From Pseudomonas japonica (GTDB lineage: Bacteria > Pseudomonadota > Gammaproteobacteria > Pseudomonadales > Pseudomonadaceae), in contig NZ_FZOL01000007.1 in assembly GCF_900188455.1 (NCBI RefSeq), positions 62,001 to 126,000 of the forward strand: a stretch of DNA of 64,000 nucleotides, given 5' to 3'. The notes beneath the pieces were generated by a model. The model did not search any database, was not told where the DNA came from, and saw nothing but the letters and a program-made list of their open reading frames with translations. The position numbers were made by a program, and so were the translations under genes. This document shows, piece after piece, positions 50,509 to 59,205 of this stretch. Position 1 is the first letter of the stretch, and every line of letters begins with the position of its first letter.

Positions 50509-52428
50509 TCAGAACTGGTAACTGGCCTTCAGGTTGCCGCTGGCCCCATGGCTGTCACCACCGGCGATCACACCCACTTCGGCACCCACGGTGAAATCAC
50601 CCAGCCCGGCATTCAGGCTGAACGCGCCGCTGAACTGGTCACGGCTGTCGAAAGCGGCACGCTGGGTAACATCCAGGCCCAGCAGATGGCCCTGGCTGTC
50701 GACGTTGTGATCGCCCAGTGCATGCTCGTAGCCCACTTCGATAACCGGGGTCAGTTGCCAGCCACCTCCCAGGCCCTGCGGCGCGAAGGACGCCTTGAGG
50801 TTGGCCACGGCACTGCGTCGGGTTTCCTTCAGGCTGTCCACTTCCAGCGCCAGCTCGCTGCCCTTTTCCTGGAAGCCGTCGAGGTCGATATGGCTGACGC
50901 GCACGCCCAGGCCTGGCTCCAGGGTCACGCCGGACATCGGCAGGCGATAACCCAGGACGAGACTGGCACCAGTCAGTGTGCCGTCGGTGTCGCCCTTGGC
51001 CGTGCCGAGACCGCCGCCCAGATCACGCTTGCTGTCGTAGTCGACGCGCCCACCACTCACAGCGGCTTCGACGAACAGGCCACGCTCCAGACTGTCGAGG
51101 GCGAAACGGCCACCGACCTTGACGAACGTCAGGTCGGTGTCCACATCCCCACTGGCCGCACCGACGCTGCCGCGGCTGTAGCCGAAGCCGGCGTGGGCAC
51201 TGAGCTGCTCGGAGAAACGCTGGGTCAGGCCGACCATCATGCCCTGGGTGTGCTCGCTGCTGCTCGCCGCGCGGGACGAGCCGTCGGTACCCTGGTAACC
51301 GGCCAGGGCGGTTGTCCACAGGCGGTACTGGCCGATCTTCAGCTCGGTACCACTGGCGAATGGCGCGGCAGCCTTGTCCAGCAGGGCGCCCTGGCGCAGC
51401 AGGTAGCTGGCGGCATCGGCGTGCACCTGGCCGCCGACGGTGGCCTCGACGCCGCCCAGGGTGCCGGCGTCGATGGCCGATTGCAGGTAGTAGTTGTACG
51501 CGCTGTAGTCGCCGGACAGGCTGCTGTTCTGCAGGTCCGACAGCAAGCGCGCCCCGGCCGCCGAGTTGCCCTGCAGGCCAGCCATGCCCGGCAGGCTGTT
51601 GTAGAAGACCATCTTGCCGCGCAGCACGTAGAGGGTTTCCTGGGACAGGCCCAGGCCGGTCTTGAGGTAGTTGTCCATGCTGCCGTATGCCGCGATGACC
51701 TCGTCGAGACCGGCCTGCAGGTAGCTGGCCTGCACGCCGAGCAGCGGCGCGTAGATCGCCGCCATGCGCGCCGGCATCGCCGCCAGGGTCGCGGCGACGC
51801 GGGCGGCGGTGTAGTCGTTGGTGGCCAGGTAGTTCTGCATGATGGTGGCGTTGTCGACGCCGGCGATGCTCAGCAGCACGGCGGCGGTCCAGCCGGTGCG
51901 GTCCTTGCCGGCGGTGCAGTGGAACAGCGCGGCACCATCGGCGGCCGCCAGTTCGTTGAAGAGCACGGCGAACTGGCCGCGCATGCCGGCGTCGCTGACG
52001 AAGGCCCGGTTGGTCTCTTCCATCATGGCCACGGCCTGGGCCGCGCTGGTGAAGGAAATGGTGGTGACGTTGGCGCCGGAGGTGGTGCTGCCGATGATGT
52101 CGATGTTCTGGTATCGGGCGCCGCTCGGCAGGGTATCCGGGGTCGCCGCGATCTCGCTCGGCGTGCGCAGGTCGTAGACATTGCTGATGCCCAGGCTGTT
52201 GAGCAGCGCCAGGTCGCGGCCTTTCGGGGTCAGGGCGTTGGAGCGGTAGAACACCCCGGCGCGCATCGTCCCGTCATTGGCGGTGGTGTAGGCGGTGGTG
52301 GTTCCGGCAATGTCGCGGAAGTTGTCGATGCCGGCCAGCCGCGGGGTGTCGAGGGTGTAGGTCTCGGCGGCGTGGGCGGCCATGGACAGGCTGAGGGCAG
52401 ACAGGGAAAACAGAACACGGAGCAGCAC
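50509..52428 (-). CDS. Autotransporter with a tyrosine-phosphatase-like passenger
   Basis: 639 residues from the GTG at 52428, which follows AAAGAGGC and begins a good signal peptide (VLLRVLFSLSALSLSMAAHA). Residues about 25-275 form a protein-tyrosine/lipid-phosphatase domain: GIDNFRDIAGT and the P-loop HCTAGKDRTGW (Cys, CX5R). A C-terminal autotransporter beta-barrel follows, ending ASGNLKASYQF with terminal Phe. The passenger would be displayed at or released from the cell surface. Upstream in-frame codons (from 52506) lack a better start. Confidence 0.85.
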   Translation of the reverse strand: MLLRVLFSLSALSLSMAAHAAETYTLDTPRLAGIDNFRDIAGTTTAYTTANDGTMRAGVFYRSNALTPKGRDLALLNSLGISNVYDLRTPSEIAATPDTLPSGARYQNIDIIGSTTSGANVTTISFTSAAQAVAMMEETNRAFVSDAGMRGQFAVLFNELAAADGAALFHCTAGKDRTGWTAAVLLSIAGVDNATIMQNYLATNDYTAARVAATLAAMPARMAAIYAPLLGVQASYLQAGLDEVIAAYGSMDNYLKTGLGLSQETLYVLRGKMVFYNSLPGMAGLQGNSAAGARLLSDLQNSSLSGDYSAYNYYLQSAIDAGTLGGVEATVGGQVHADAASYLLRQGALLDKAAAPFASGTELKIGQYRLWTTALAGYQGTDGSSRAASSSEHTQGMMVGLTQRFSEQLSAHAGFGYSRGSVGAASGDVDTDLTFVKVGGRFALDSLERGLFVEAAVSGGRVDYDSKRDLGGGLGTAKGDTDGTLTGASLVLGYRLPMSGVTLEPGLGVRVSHIDLDGFQEKGSELALEVDSLKETRRSAVANLKASFAPQGLGGGWQLTPVIEVGYEHALGDHNVDSQGHLLGLDVTQRAAFDSRDQFSGAFSLNAGLGDFTVGAEVGVIAGGDSHGASGNLKASYQF

Positions 52429-52558
52429 GGCACAAGCCTCTTTGAGCGGGATGAGGCGGCTACTATCGTCAGGCTTGTGTGAGCGAATATTACAAAACGC
52501 CATCACGGAAAAATCGCAGCGCGATCTGTCCGTGGGGTGCGTGTTCTGTCCGTAGCGA

Positions 52559-53512
52559 CTAGCTGAACTGGGCGATCAACCACTCCTTCAGACGCAGAAA
52601 AGCCGGATCGTCGGCTTTTTCTTCCTTGAAGATCAGGTAATGCACCGTGTCCGCGAACACCAGTTCTTCGCTGAGCGGACGCACCAGTCGCCCTTCGCGC
52701 AGCAGATCGCCGACCAGGTGTTCCCAGCCCAGCGCCAGCCCCTGATCGTCCAGCGCCATCTGCATCAGGAGGACGAAGTCGTTGCTGCTGAAACGCTGCG
52801 CGGGCTCGCCCGGAGGAATCTGCGAGCCATGGGACTGCATGGCAAACCAGACGTCCCAGTCGACCTGTTCGGACAACTGCGAGCGGCCGTAGGGGTTGAG
52901 GTCCAGCAGCACGCCATTGCGCACGCCCTCCAGGGTTCGCGCCTCGGGGTGCGCCTGCAGATAGCGCGGCGAACACACCGGATACACCACCTCGTGAAAC
53001 AGCGGGACGCGCTGATAGCCGGGGCGCAGGTCGAAGATCTTGGTGATGTAGATATCCGGCTCGCTGCCCGGCTCCATCGCCAGGAAATGCTGGGTGGTGA
53101 TCACGTTCACATCGATATCGGGATGGGCGCCGAAGAAGTCCTTCATCCGGCGCGTCAGCCACAACCCGGAAAAGGCCGGCGAGCAGCACAGGGTCAGGCT
53201 GCGCTTGTCGCTCTTCTCTCGCCGAATCCGCTCGGTGGCCTGGGAGATGTTCAGCAAGGACAGCTGCGCGGCATCGAACAGCGTGGCGCCCGCGGCGGTG
53301 AGGCTGACCTCGCGGCCCGTGCGGGTGAACAGCTCGGTACCGAGATACAGCTCCAGGTCGCGAATCTGCCGGCTGATCGCCGCCTGGGTCACGCACAGCG
53401 CCTCGGCGGCGCGGGTGAAATTGCGGTACTTGGCCGCCGCGACGAAGGAGCGCATGGCCTTGAACGAGGGCATGGCGATCAGCGAGTGGTCCGGCGGGGC
53501 ATTTCTAGCCAT
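52559..53512 (-). CDS. LysR-family transcriptional regulator
   Basis: 317 residues. The N-terminal winged HTH FTRAAEALCVTQAAISRQIR has the usual LysR order, and the C-terminal part is a periplasmic-binding-like effector domain (LRPGYQRVPLFHEVVYPVCS). The form is close to the GcvA branch. It is divergent from azlC with 135 bp between starts, so it probably regulates azlCD. The ATG at 53512 precedes MARNAPPDHSLIAMPSFKAM; an internal ATG at 53473 is possible. Confidence 0.92.
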   Translation of the reverse strand: MARNAPPDHSLIAMPSFKAMRSFVAAAKYRNFTRAAEALCVTQAAISRQIRDLELYLGTELFTRTGREVSLTAAGATLFDAAQLSLLNISQATERIRREKSDKRSLTLCCSPAFSGLWLTRRMKDFFGAHPDIDVNVITTQHFLAMEPGSEPDIYITKIFDLRPGYQRVPLFHEVVYPVCSPRYLQAHPEARTLEGVRNGVLLDLNPYGRSQLSEQVDWDVWFAMQSHGSQIPPGEPAQRFSSNDFVLLMQMALDDQGLALGWEHLVGDLLREGRLVRPLSEELVFADTVHYLIFKEEKADDPAFLRLKEWLIAQFS

Positions 53513-53647
53513 AACAAAAACTGCCTGGTTTCGCGAAAAAAAAGTCGATTCAGCGGGTTCTGAGCGAGCCATACACTGTATCGCACGACAAAGACCGACG
53601 CGCCTGTCATGCGGTCTGTCAGAACAATACGACGAGCAGGAGGCGAC

Positions 53648-54382
53648 ATGCCTTTTCACACGGGACGGGACGCGTTCATCCAGGGAGTCCGCGCGCTGAT
53701 GCCACTGACGCCCGGCGTAATTCCGTTCGGGCTGGTCACCGGGGTCATGGCGATCAAGATGGGCATGAGCCCGGCCATGGCCATCGGCATGACCCTGATC
53801 TTCTACTCCGGTTCGGCGCAGATGGTCGCGCTGCAGCTCATCCACAGCGGCGTGGTGCCGGTGGCGATCGTGGTCACGGCGCTGATCATCAACCTGCGTT
53901 TCATCATGTACAGCGCCTCCCTGGCGCCGCACCTGCACACGTTGCCACGCCGCTGGACCTGGCCGCTGTCCTACATGCTTTCCGACCAGTCCTACGCGCT
54001 ATGCACCCTGAAGTTTTCCGCCGGCGAGCTGGGCCGCTTCGGTCACCACTACTACGCCGGCACGGCGCTGGCCATGTGGCTGGCGTGGAACCTGTCGGTG
54101 GTGGCCGGCGTGTACCTCGGCGCGAGCATTCCGCAAAGCTGGTCGCTGGGCTTTGCCATTCCGCTGTCGTTCCTCGCCCTGCTGGTGCCCGGCATCCGCA
54201 ACCTGCCGAGCCTGGCCGCGGCCATCGTCGGCGGCAGCATCGCCGCGCTGGCGGTGGACCTGCCGTACAACCTCGGCCTGGTGACGGCGTCGCTCGGCGG
54301 CGTGATCGCCGGCGTTACCGCGGAGAGCCTGCGCAAACGATCGTCGGAAACGGCATTCCAGAGCGAAGGAGAACGCTCATGA
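53648..54382 (+). CDS. azlC: AzlC-family branched-chain amino acid exporter, large subunit
   Basis: 244 residues with several hydrophobic helices: PLTPGVIPFGLVTGVMAIKM and LIFYSGSAQMVALQLIHSG with the INLRFIMYSASLAPHL stretch conserved in AzlC. It forms a two-component exporter with AzlD. Translationally coupled to azlD by ATGA, and divergent from the LysR gene. Amino acid specificity is not readable from the sequence. Confidence 0.92.
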   Translation: MPFHTGRDAFIQGVRALMPLTPGVIPFGLVTGVMAIKMGMSPAMAIGMTLIFYSGSAQMVALQLIHSGVVPVAIVVTALIINLRFIMYSASLAPHLHTLPRRWTWPLSYMLSDQSYALCTLKFSAGELGRFGHHYYAGTALAMWLAWNLSVVAGVYLGASIPQSWSLGFAIPLSFLALLVPGIRNLPSLAAAIVGGSIAALAVDLPYNLGLVTASLGGVIAGVTAESLRKRSSETAFQSEGERS

Positions 54383-54705
54383 GCGATCTGGCCTTGTGGG
54401 GGCTGTTCCTGCTGATCGGCCTGGGCACCTTCGCCTTGCGCCTGTCCTTCATCGAGCTCTACGGCAACCTGCGGGTGCCACCACTGGTGACCCGCGCCCT
54501 GGCGTATGTACCGGCCAGCGTGCTGGCGGCACTGGTGCTGCCGGCCGTCGTGTACCCGCAAGGGCATGGCGATTTCGTCATCGGCAACCCGCAGATTCCC
54601 GCCGCGATCATCGCCGCCGGGGTGGCCTGGAAAACGCGCAATACCGTTCTGACCCTGGCGGTGGGGATGGGCGCGTTGTGGGGCTTGCAGATGCTGATGG
54701 CGTGA
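54379..54705 (+). CDS. azlD: AzlD-family exporter, small subunit
   Basis: 108 residues with four hydrophobic helices: LWGLFLLIGLGTFALRLSFI, the family stretch ALAYVPASVLAALVLPAVVY and a C-terminal WKTRNTVLTLAVGMGALWGL. It starts inside the azlC stop (ATGA) after AAGGAG. Convergent with rtcB, 7 bp apart. Confidence 0.92.
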   Translation: MSDLALWGLFLLIGLGTFALRLSFIELYGNLRVPPLVTRALAYVPASVLAALVLPAVVYPQGHGDFVIGNPQIPAAIIAAGVAWKTRNTVLTLAVGMGALWGLQMLMA

Positions 54706-54712
54706 GCGGGCC

Positions 54713-55933
54713 TCAGCCCTTCACACAGACCACCTGCCGCAACGTATGCACCACCTCCACCAGCTCGCGCTGGGCATGCATGACCGCGTCGATGTCCTTG
54801 TAGGCCATGGGGATCTCGTCGATCACCTCCTTGTCCTTGCGACACTCGACATGGGCGGTGGCGCGAACCTGGTCCGCCACGCTGAACTGCTTCTTCGCCT
54901 GGGTCCGGCTCATCGTGCGGCCCGCGCCGTGGCTGCAGGAGCAGAACGCCTCCTCGTTGCCCAGGCCGCGCACGATGAAGCTCTTCGCGCCCATGGACCC
55001 GGGGATGATGCCGAGCTGGCCCTTCTGCGCCGACACCGCGCCCTTGCGGGTGACCAGAATGTCCTCGCCGAAATGCCGCTCCTTCTGCACGTAGTTGTGA
55101 TGGCAGTTCACCGCTTCGAGATTGGCCTCGAACGGCTTGCGGATCACCGTGCGCGTCGCCGCGATCACCGCGCGCATCATCAGCTCGCGGTTCTGCCGGG
55201 CGAAGTCCTGGGCCCAGCCCACCGCCTCGACATAGTCGGCGTAATGCCGGCTGCCTTCCTCGAAATAGGCCAGGCTGCGATCCGGCAGATTGGCGAGGTG
55301 CTGGCGCATATCGGCCTGGGCCAGTTCGATGAACAGATTGCCGATGGCGTTGCCCACCCCGCGCGAACCGCTGTGCAGCATGAACCACACGCGGTCGGCT
55401 TCATCCAGGCAGACCTCGATGAAGTGATTGCCGCCGCCGAGGGTGCCCAGGTGCGCGCGGTTGTTGGTCTTTTCCAGCTTCGGGTACTTGTCGGTGAGCG
55501 CCCTGAAGCGCCCGGCCAGGCCTGCCCAGACCTGCTCGGCGTGCGCCGGCACCTGCTCCCAGGCGCCCTGGTCGCGGCGGCCGAAGGTCTTGCCGTGGGG
55601 CACCGCCTGCTCGATGGCGCAGCGCAGGCCGAACAGGTTGTCCGGCAGGTCGGCGGCGACCAGCGACGTACAGGCGGCGATCATCCCGCAGCCGATGTCC
55701 ACCCCCACCGCCGCGGGGATGATCGCGCCCTGTGTGGGGATCACGCTACCGATGGTCGAGCCCTTGCCCAGGTGCACATCCGGCATCACCGCCAGGTGCC
55801 GGAAGATGAACGGCAGGCGCGCGGTATTGAGCAATTGCTGGCGCGCCTCCGCTTCCACCGGCACGCCCTCGATCCAGGCCTTCACCGGCTTGCCGTTGGC
55901 GACTTCGAGCAGTTGGTAGGTTGTGTCTTTCAT
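54713..55933 (-). CDS. rtcB: RNA-splicing ligase RtcB
   Basis: GTP- and Mn-dependent ligase joining 2',3'-cyclic phosphate or 3'-phosphate RNA ends to 5'-OH. 406 residues. Metal and active-site motifs: VGVDIGCGMIAA, LGGGNHFIEV, NCHHNYVQKE and CSHGAGRTMSRTQAKK, the latter carrying the guanylylated His. No rtcR regulator and no rtcA gene is in the neighbourhood, so the usual sigma-54/RtcR control cannot be seen here. Confidence 0.97.
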   Translation of the reverse strand: MKDTTYQLLEVANGKPVKAWIEGVPVEAEARQQLLNTARLPFIFRHLAVMPDVHLGKGSTIGSVIPTQGAIIPAAVGVDIGCGMIAACTSLVAADLPDNLFGLRCAIEQAVPHGKTFGRRDQGAWEQVPAHAEQVWAGLAGRFRALTDKYPKLEKTNNRAHLGTLGGGNHFIEVCLDEADRVWFMLHSGSRGVGNAIGNLFIELAQADMRQHLANLPDRSLAYFEEGSRHYADYVEAVGWAQDFARQNRELMMRAVIAATRTVIRKPFEANLEAVNCHHNYVQKERHFGEDILVTRKGAVSAQKGQLGIIPGSMGAKSFIVRGLGNEEAFCSCSHGAGRTMSRTQAKKQFSVADQVRATAHVECRKDKEVIDEIPMAYKDIDAVMHAQRELVEVVHTLRQVVCVKG

Positions 55934-56158
55934 GTTGGTGTTCCTGTAAGGCGGCCAGCCGGCACGCTCAATGATCGCCCGCGGTATTCAGACCTCCAGA
56001 ACACCTGGGTGAGTTTGTGTCACCACTGGTGTCACTTTTGCCGATGACAACACACTGCGCTCGAACAGCGCAGTCTTGAGTTGCCGCTCGAGATCACGCT
56101 TGGACCACTTTTCCTGGATCGGCCAGACAGATCGCCTTTTATCCGCCGACTTTTCCTG

Positions 56159-56611
56159 TCAAAGCGGCAGCGCCCTGCCCTGGATCACCTGCTTCATCAC
56201 CAGCGTCGAGCTCAGGCGCTGCACGTTCGGCAAGCGCGCCAGATGCTCGTCGTACAGTTGCTGGAACGCCGACAGGTCGCGGGTGACGATGCGCAGCATG
56301 TAGTCCGGGTCACCGAACAGCCGCTGCGCTTCGAGGATCTGCGGGATTTCCGGGAGCGCGGCCTCGAAGGCCTGCACGGCTTGCTGGTGACCTTCACGCA
56401 GGGTGACGAAAACGATCGCGGCAAAACTCAGCCCCAGTTCGGTGGGCGACAGGTAGGCGCGATAGCCCAGGATCACCCCGGACTCCTCCATCGCCCGCAC
56501 CCGACGGTGACACGGCGAGAGACTGAGGCCGACGCGCTCGGCCAGTTCGGTCAACGACTGCCGGCCATCCCGTTGCAGCTCGGCAAGAATCTTTCTGTCG
56601 ATGCGATCCAT
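56159..56611 (-). CDS. Lrp/AsnC-family transcriptional regulator
   Basis: 150 residues: HTH (DRKILAELQRDGRQSLTELA, VGLSLSPCHRRVRAMEESGV) and a C-terminal RAM ligand-binding domain (FGDPDYMLRIVTRDLSAFQQ). Divergent from the LysE-type exporter with 112 bp between starts, the classic Lrp-LysE arrangement. It is likely to control that exporter in response to an amino acid. Confidence 0.93.
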   Translation of the reverse strand: MDRIDRKILAELQRDGRQSLTELAERVGLSLSPCHRRVRAMEESGVILGYRAYLSPTELGLSFAAIVFVTLREGHQQAVQAFEAALPEIPQILEAQRLFGDPDYMLRIVTRDLSAFQQLYDEHLARLPNVQRLSSTLVMKQVIQGRALPL

Positions 56612-56723
56612 ACGCAAGAATCTTCCACCTGGTTAGCGAAACCACAGGATATACGAAAGATAATTCCCACGACGCTTGCGTACTCTTCTGAACAGTCCTC
56701 AGCGAACTATCGGGAGTTTCCAA

Positions 56724-57338
56724 GTGACTGTCAGTGTGCTGGCCGCGTTCTGGGCGGTGTCGTTTCTGTTCGTGATCACCCCCGGGGTGGATTGGGCCTA
56801 CGTCATTTCCGCGGGCATTCGCGGGCGCTGGGTCGTGCCGGCGGTGGCGGGGCTGCTCTCCGGGCACCTGCTGGCGACGCTGATCGTCGCCGCCGGCGCC
56901 GGCGCACTGCTGGCCAGCAATCCCGCGGCACTGGCGGCGATGACCGTGGTCGGCGCGCTGTACCTGCTGTGGATGGGCATCAACCTGCTGTGCAAGCCTT
57001 CGGCCCCCGCGGCCAGCGAGCAGAAGGCGGAATCCTGGGCGAGCTGGGCGATCCGCGGGTTCTGTGTCAGCGGGCTGAATCCCAAGGTCTTCCTGCTGTT
57101 CCTCGCCCTGCTCCCGCAGTTCACCGATCCGCTGTCGAACTGGCCGGTAGCGACGCAGATCATCGCCCTCGGCCTGCTGCATGCGGTGAGCTGCGCGATC
57201 ATCTACCTGCTGGTCGGCTACAGCGCCCGCAGCGTGCTGCAGACCCGGCCGAGCGCGGCGAAAAATGTCAGCCGCGTGTCCGGCCTGGCGATGATCGCCA
57301 TCGCCGTGGTGCTGCTCGCGGAACGCCTGTTCGCCTGA
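56724..57338 (+). CDS. LysE/RhtB-family amino acid exporter
   Basis: 204 residues with about six hydrophobic helices. FLFVITPGVDWAYVISAGIR and AAMTVVGALYLLWMGINLL are the conserved N-terminal signature, and FCVSGLNPKVFLLFLALLPQ the central one. GTG start at 56724 after GGGAG at 7-bp spacing. The upstream TTG at 56676 adds 16 non-family residues. Paired with the Lrp-type regulator. Substrate unknown. Confidence 0.92.
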   Translation: MTVSVLAAFWAVSFLFVITPGVDWAYVISAGIRGRWVVPAVAGLLSGHLLATLIVAAGAGALLASNPAALAAMTVVGALYLLWMGINLLCKPSAPAASEQKAESWASWAIRGFCVSGLNPKVFLLFLALLPQFTDPLSNWPVATQIIALGLLHAVSCAIIYLLVGYSARSVLQTRPSAAKNVSRVSGLAMIAIAVVLLAERLFA

Positions 57339-57400
57339 GCGATACCGCGCGTGCCAGGCGCGCTCATCCCGCCTTGATGAGCATGGATATCTACACAAAG

Positions 57401-57790
57401 TTGAGGGCCTGGCGGGAAACCGCATAAAGGCCGCTTGGTGCCTGTCTTGAGTCTTGCAGCGCCCTCCAGATCGAGCGCCGCCCGCGCGGCGCATCGCGAG
57501 CTCGCTCGCTCCTACATTTTTTGCAACGTGCCATGGCCTGTGAGAGCGGCGTTGCCAGCCTTTGGCGCTTGGCAATTTATCGCGGGGAAGCTGTTGGGTC
57601 GACGCGATACCACGTCGTACACACAAGGCGGTCAACCATGGCCTGTCAGGCATAGGCACGTTGCAAAAAATGTAGGAGCGAGCGAGCTCGCGATGCGCCG
57701 CGCGGGCGGCGCTCGGTCTGGAAGGCGCTGCAGGGCTCAAGACAAGCACCTGGCAGCCCTGATGCGGTTCCCCGCCAAACCTTCGAAGAT
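57401..57790. repeat. 390-bp palindromic repeat, copy 2
   Basis: Same element and orientation as at 49011-49400. Left arm GGCGGGAAACCGCATAAAGG, right arm complement GGCGGGGAACCGCATCAGGG. Inner arms share CGCTCCTACATTTTTTGCAA with copy 1. The copies differ mainly by point changes and the centre differs somewhat more. It ends about 80 bp before chrA. The 530-bp gap from lysE to chrA holds nothing else I can support. Confidence 0.8.
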
Positions 57791-57872
57791 GTGTAGATCC
57801 CCATACCCCGACAAGGTGGGCAATGTCATCGCGTAATGCTCAAATGGCCGTTTTCGCCCGTGGAGCCGCACG

Positions 57873-59057
57873 ATGTCCCGACCGTTGGAGATTTTCCTGG
57901 TGTTCCTGCGCCTGGGCCTTACCTCGTTCGGCGGTCCGGTTGCCCATCTGGGCTATTTCCACCGTGAGTTCGTCAGCCGTCGGCGCTGGATCGACGAAAA
58001 CGCCTACGCGGATCTGGTCGCGCTCTGCCAGTTCCTGCCCGGGCCGGCCAGTAGCCAGGTCGGCATGGCCATCGGCCTGTCGCGGGGCGGCTATCGCGGC
58101 GCCCTGGCCGCCTGGACCGGGTTCACCCTGCCCTCCGCGGTGTTCCTGACACTCTGCGCCCTGGGCATTGCCAACTACCCACAGACGTTGCCAGCCGGTC
58201 TGCTGCACGGCCTGAAGATCGTCGCCGTCGCCGTGGTGGCCCAGGCGGTATGGGGCATGAGCCGCATGCTGTGCCCAGACCTGCCGCGCGCCGTGCTGAT
58301 GCTGCTCTGCGCCGCACTGACCCTGCTGCTGCCGACGGCCTGGAGCGCACCGCTGCTGATGCTGCTCGCCGGCCTGGTCGGCGCGCTGGCCTTGCGTGCG
58401 CCCCCAGGCAGCGCCGGCCAGTCTCTGCCGGTAGCCCTGTCGCAGCGCCATGGCGCCGTCTGGCTCGGCCTGTTCGCCATGCTGCTGCTCGGTTTGCCTT
58501 TGCTCGACAGCGCCCTGGACAACCCGCTCCTGGCCCAGTTCGATGCGTTCTACCGCGCCGGTTCGCTGGTGTTCGGCGGCGGTCATGTGGTGCTGCCACT
58601 CCTGCAGGCGGAAGTGGTGCAGCCCGGCTGGATCGACCGGGATACCTTTCTCGCCGGCTACGGTGTGGCCCAGGCAGTACCGGGGCCACTGTTCACCTTC
58701 GCGGCCTTTCTCGGCGCCTCGATGCAGATCGGCGCGTCCGGCTGGGGCGGCGCCGCATTGTGCCTGGTGGCGGTGTTCGCGCCCTCGTTCCTGCTGATTG
58801 CCGGCGCCCTGCCATTCTGGGCGCGGGTGCGCCAGCAGGCAGCCATCCGTTCGGCGCTCATGGGCGTCAACGCGGCGGTGGTCGGCCTGCTGCTCGCGGC
58901 ACTCTGCGACCCGCTGTGGGGCAGCGCCATCCTCGGTCCGACTGACGCCGCGCTGGCGCTGGTGGCGTTCCTCGCCCTGCAGGTGCTGCGCGCGCCATCC
59001 TGGCTGGTGGTGTTGGCGGGCGCGCTGGCCGGCTGCTGGATCCCCGCCCCGCTGTGA
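57873..59057 (+). CDS. chrA: Chromate transporter ChrA family
   Basis: 394 residues with a duplicated CHR domain. The N-terminal half has RLGLTSFGGPVAHLGYFHRE and ALCQFLPGPASSQVGMAIGL; the C-terminal half has AGSLVFGGGHVVLPLLQAEV, GYGVAQAVPGPLFTFAAFLG. The pattern is typical of long-chain ChrA exporters. Chromate efflux is the known family role, though the natural substrate could be sulfate-like. It is single and not obviously in an operon. Confidence 0.9.
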   Translation: MSRPLEIFLVFLRLGLTSFGGPVAHLGYFHREFVSRRRWIDENAYADLVALCQFLPGPASSQVGMAIGLSRGGYRGALAAWTGFTLPSAVFLTLCALGIANYPQTLPAGLLHGLKIVAVAVVAQAVWGMSRMLCPDLPRAVLMLLCAALTLLLPTAWSAPLLMLLAGLVGALALRAPPGSAGQSLPVALSQRHGAVWLGLFAMLLLGLPLLDSALDNPLLAQFDAFYRAGSLVFGGGHVVLPLLQAEVVQPGWIDRDTFLAGYGVAQAVPGPLFTFAAFLGASMQIGASGWGGAALCLVAVFAPSFLLIAGALPFWARVRQQAAIRSALMGVNAAVVGLLLAALCDPLWGSAILGPTDAALALVAFLALQVLRAPSWLVVLAGALAGCWIPAPL

Positions 59058-59113
59058 ACGGCCAGTTACCAGAAGCCGGCATGTTCCGTGGGCGTTCGAC
59101 GATTTTTGGATCC

Positions 59114-59132
59114 AAGAATAATTATCATGTAG
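59114..59132 (+). promoter_or_regulatory. Fur box upstream of the TonB receptor
   Basis: AAGAATAATTATCATGTAG matches 11 of 19 positions of the Fur consensus GATAATGATAATCATTATC. It lies 74 bp before the receptor start in an A/T-rich promoter region. Confidence 0.55.
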
Positions 59133-59205
59133 CAATGTAAATTATTTGTAATTGTGAAAAATTCGTAATTTAATCGCGCCCAGTTTTTAAAAGGGAACGA
59201 TTCTC

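Noticed and set aside
56021..56031. Palindrome CACCACTGGTG between rtcB and the Lrp gene
   Set aside because: Could be an operator but is short, and neither a sigma-54 promoter for rtcB nor an RtcR gene is visible; left unassigned.
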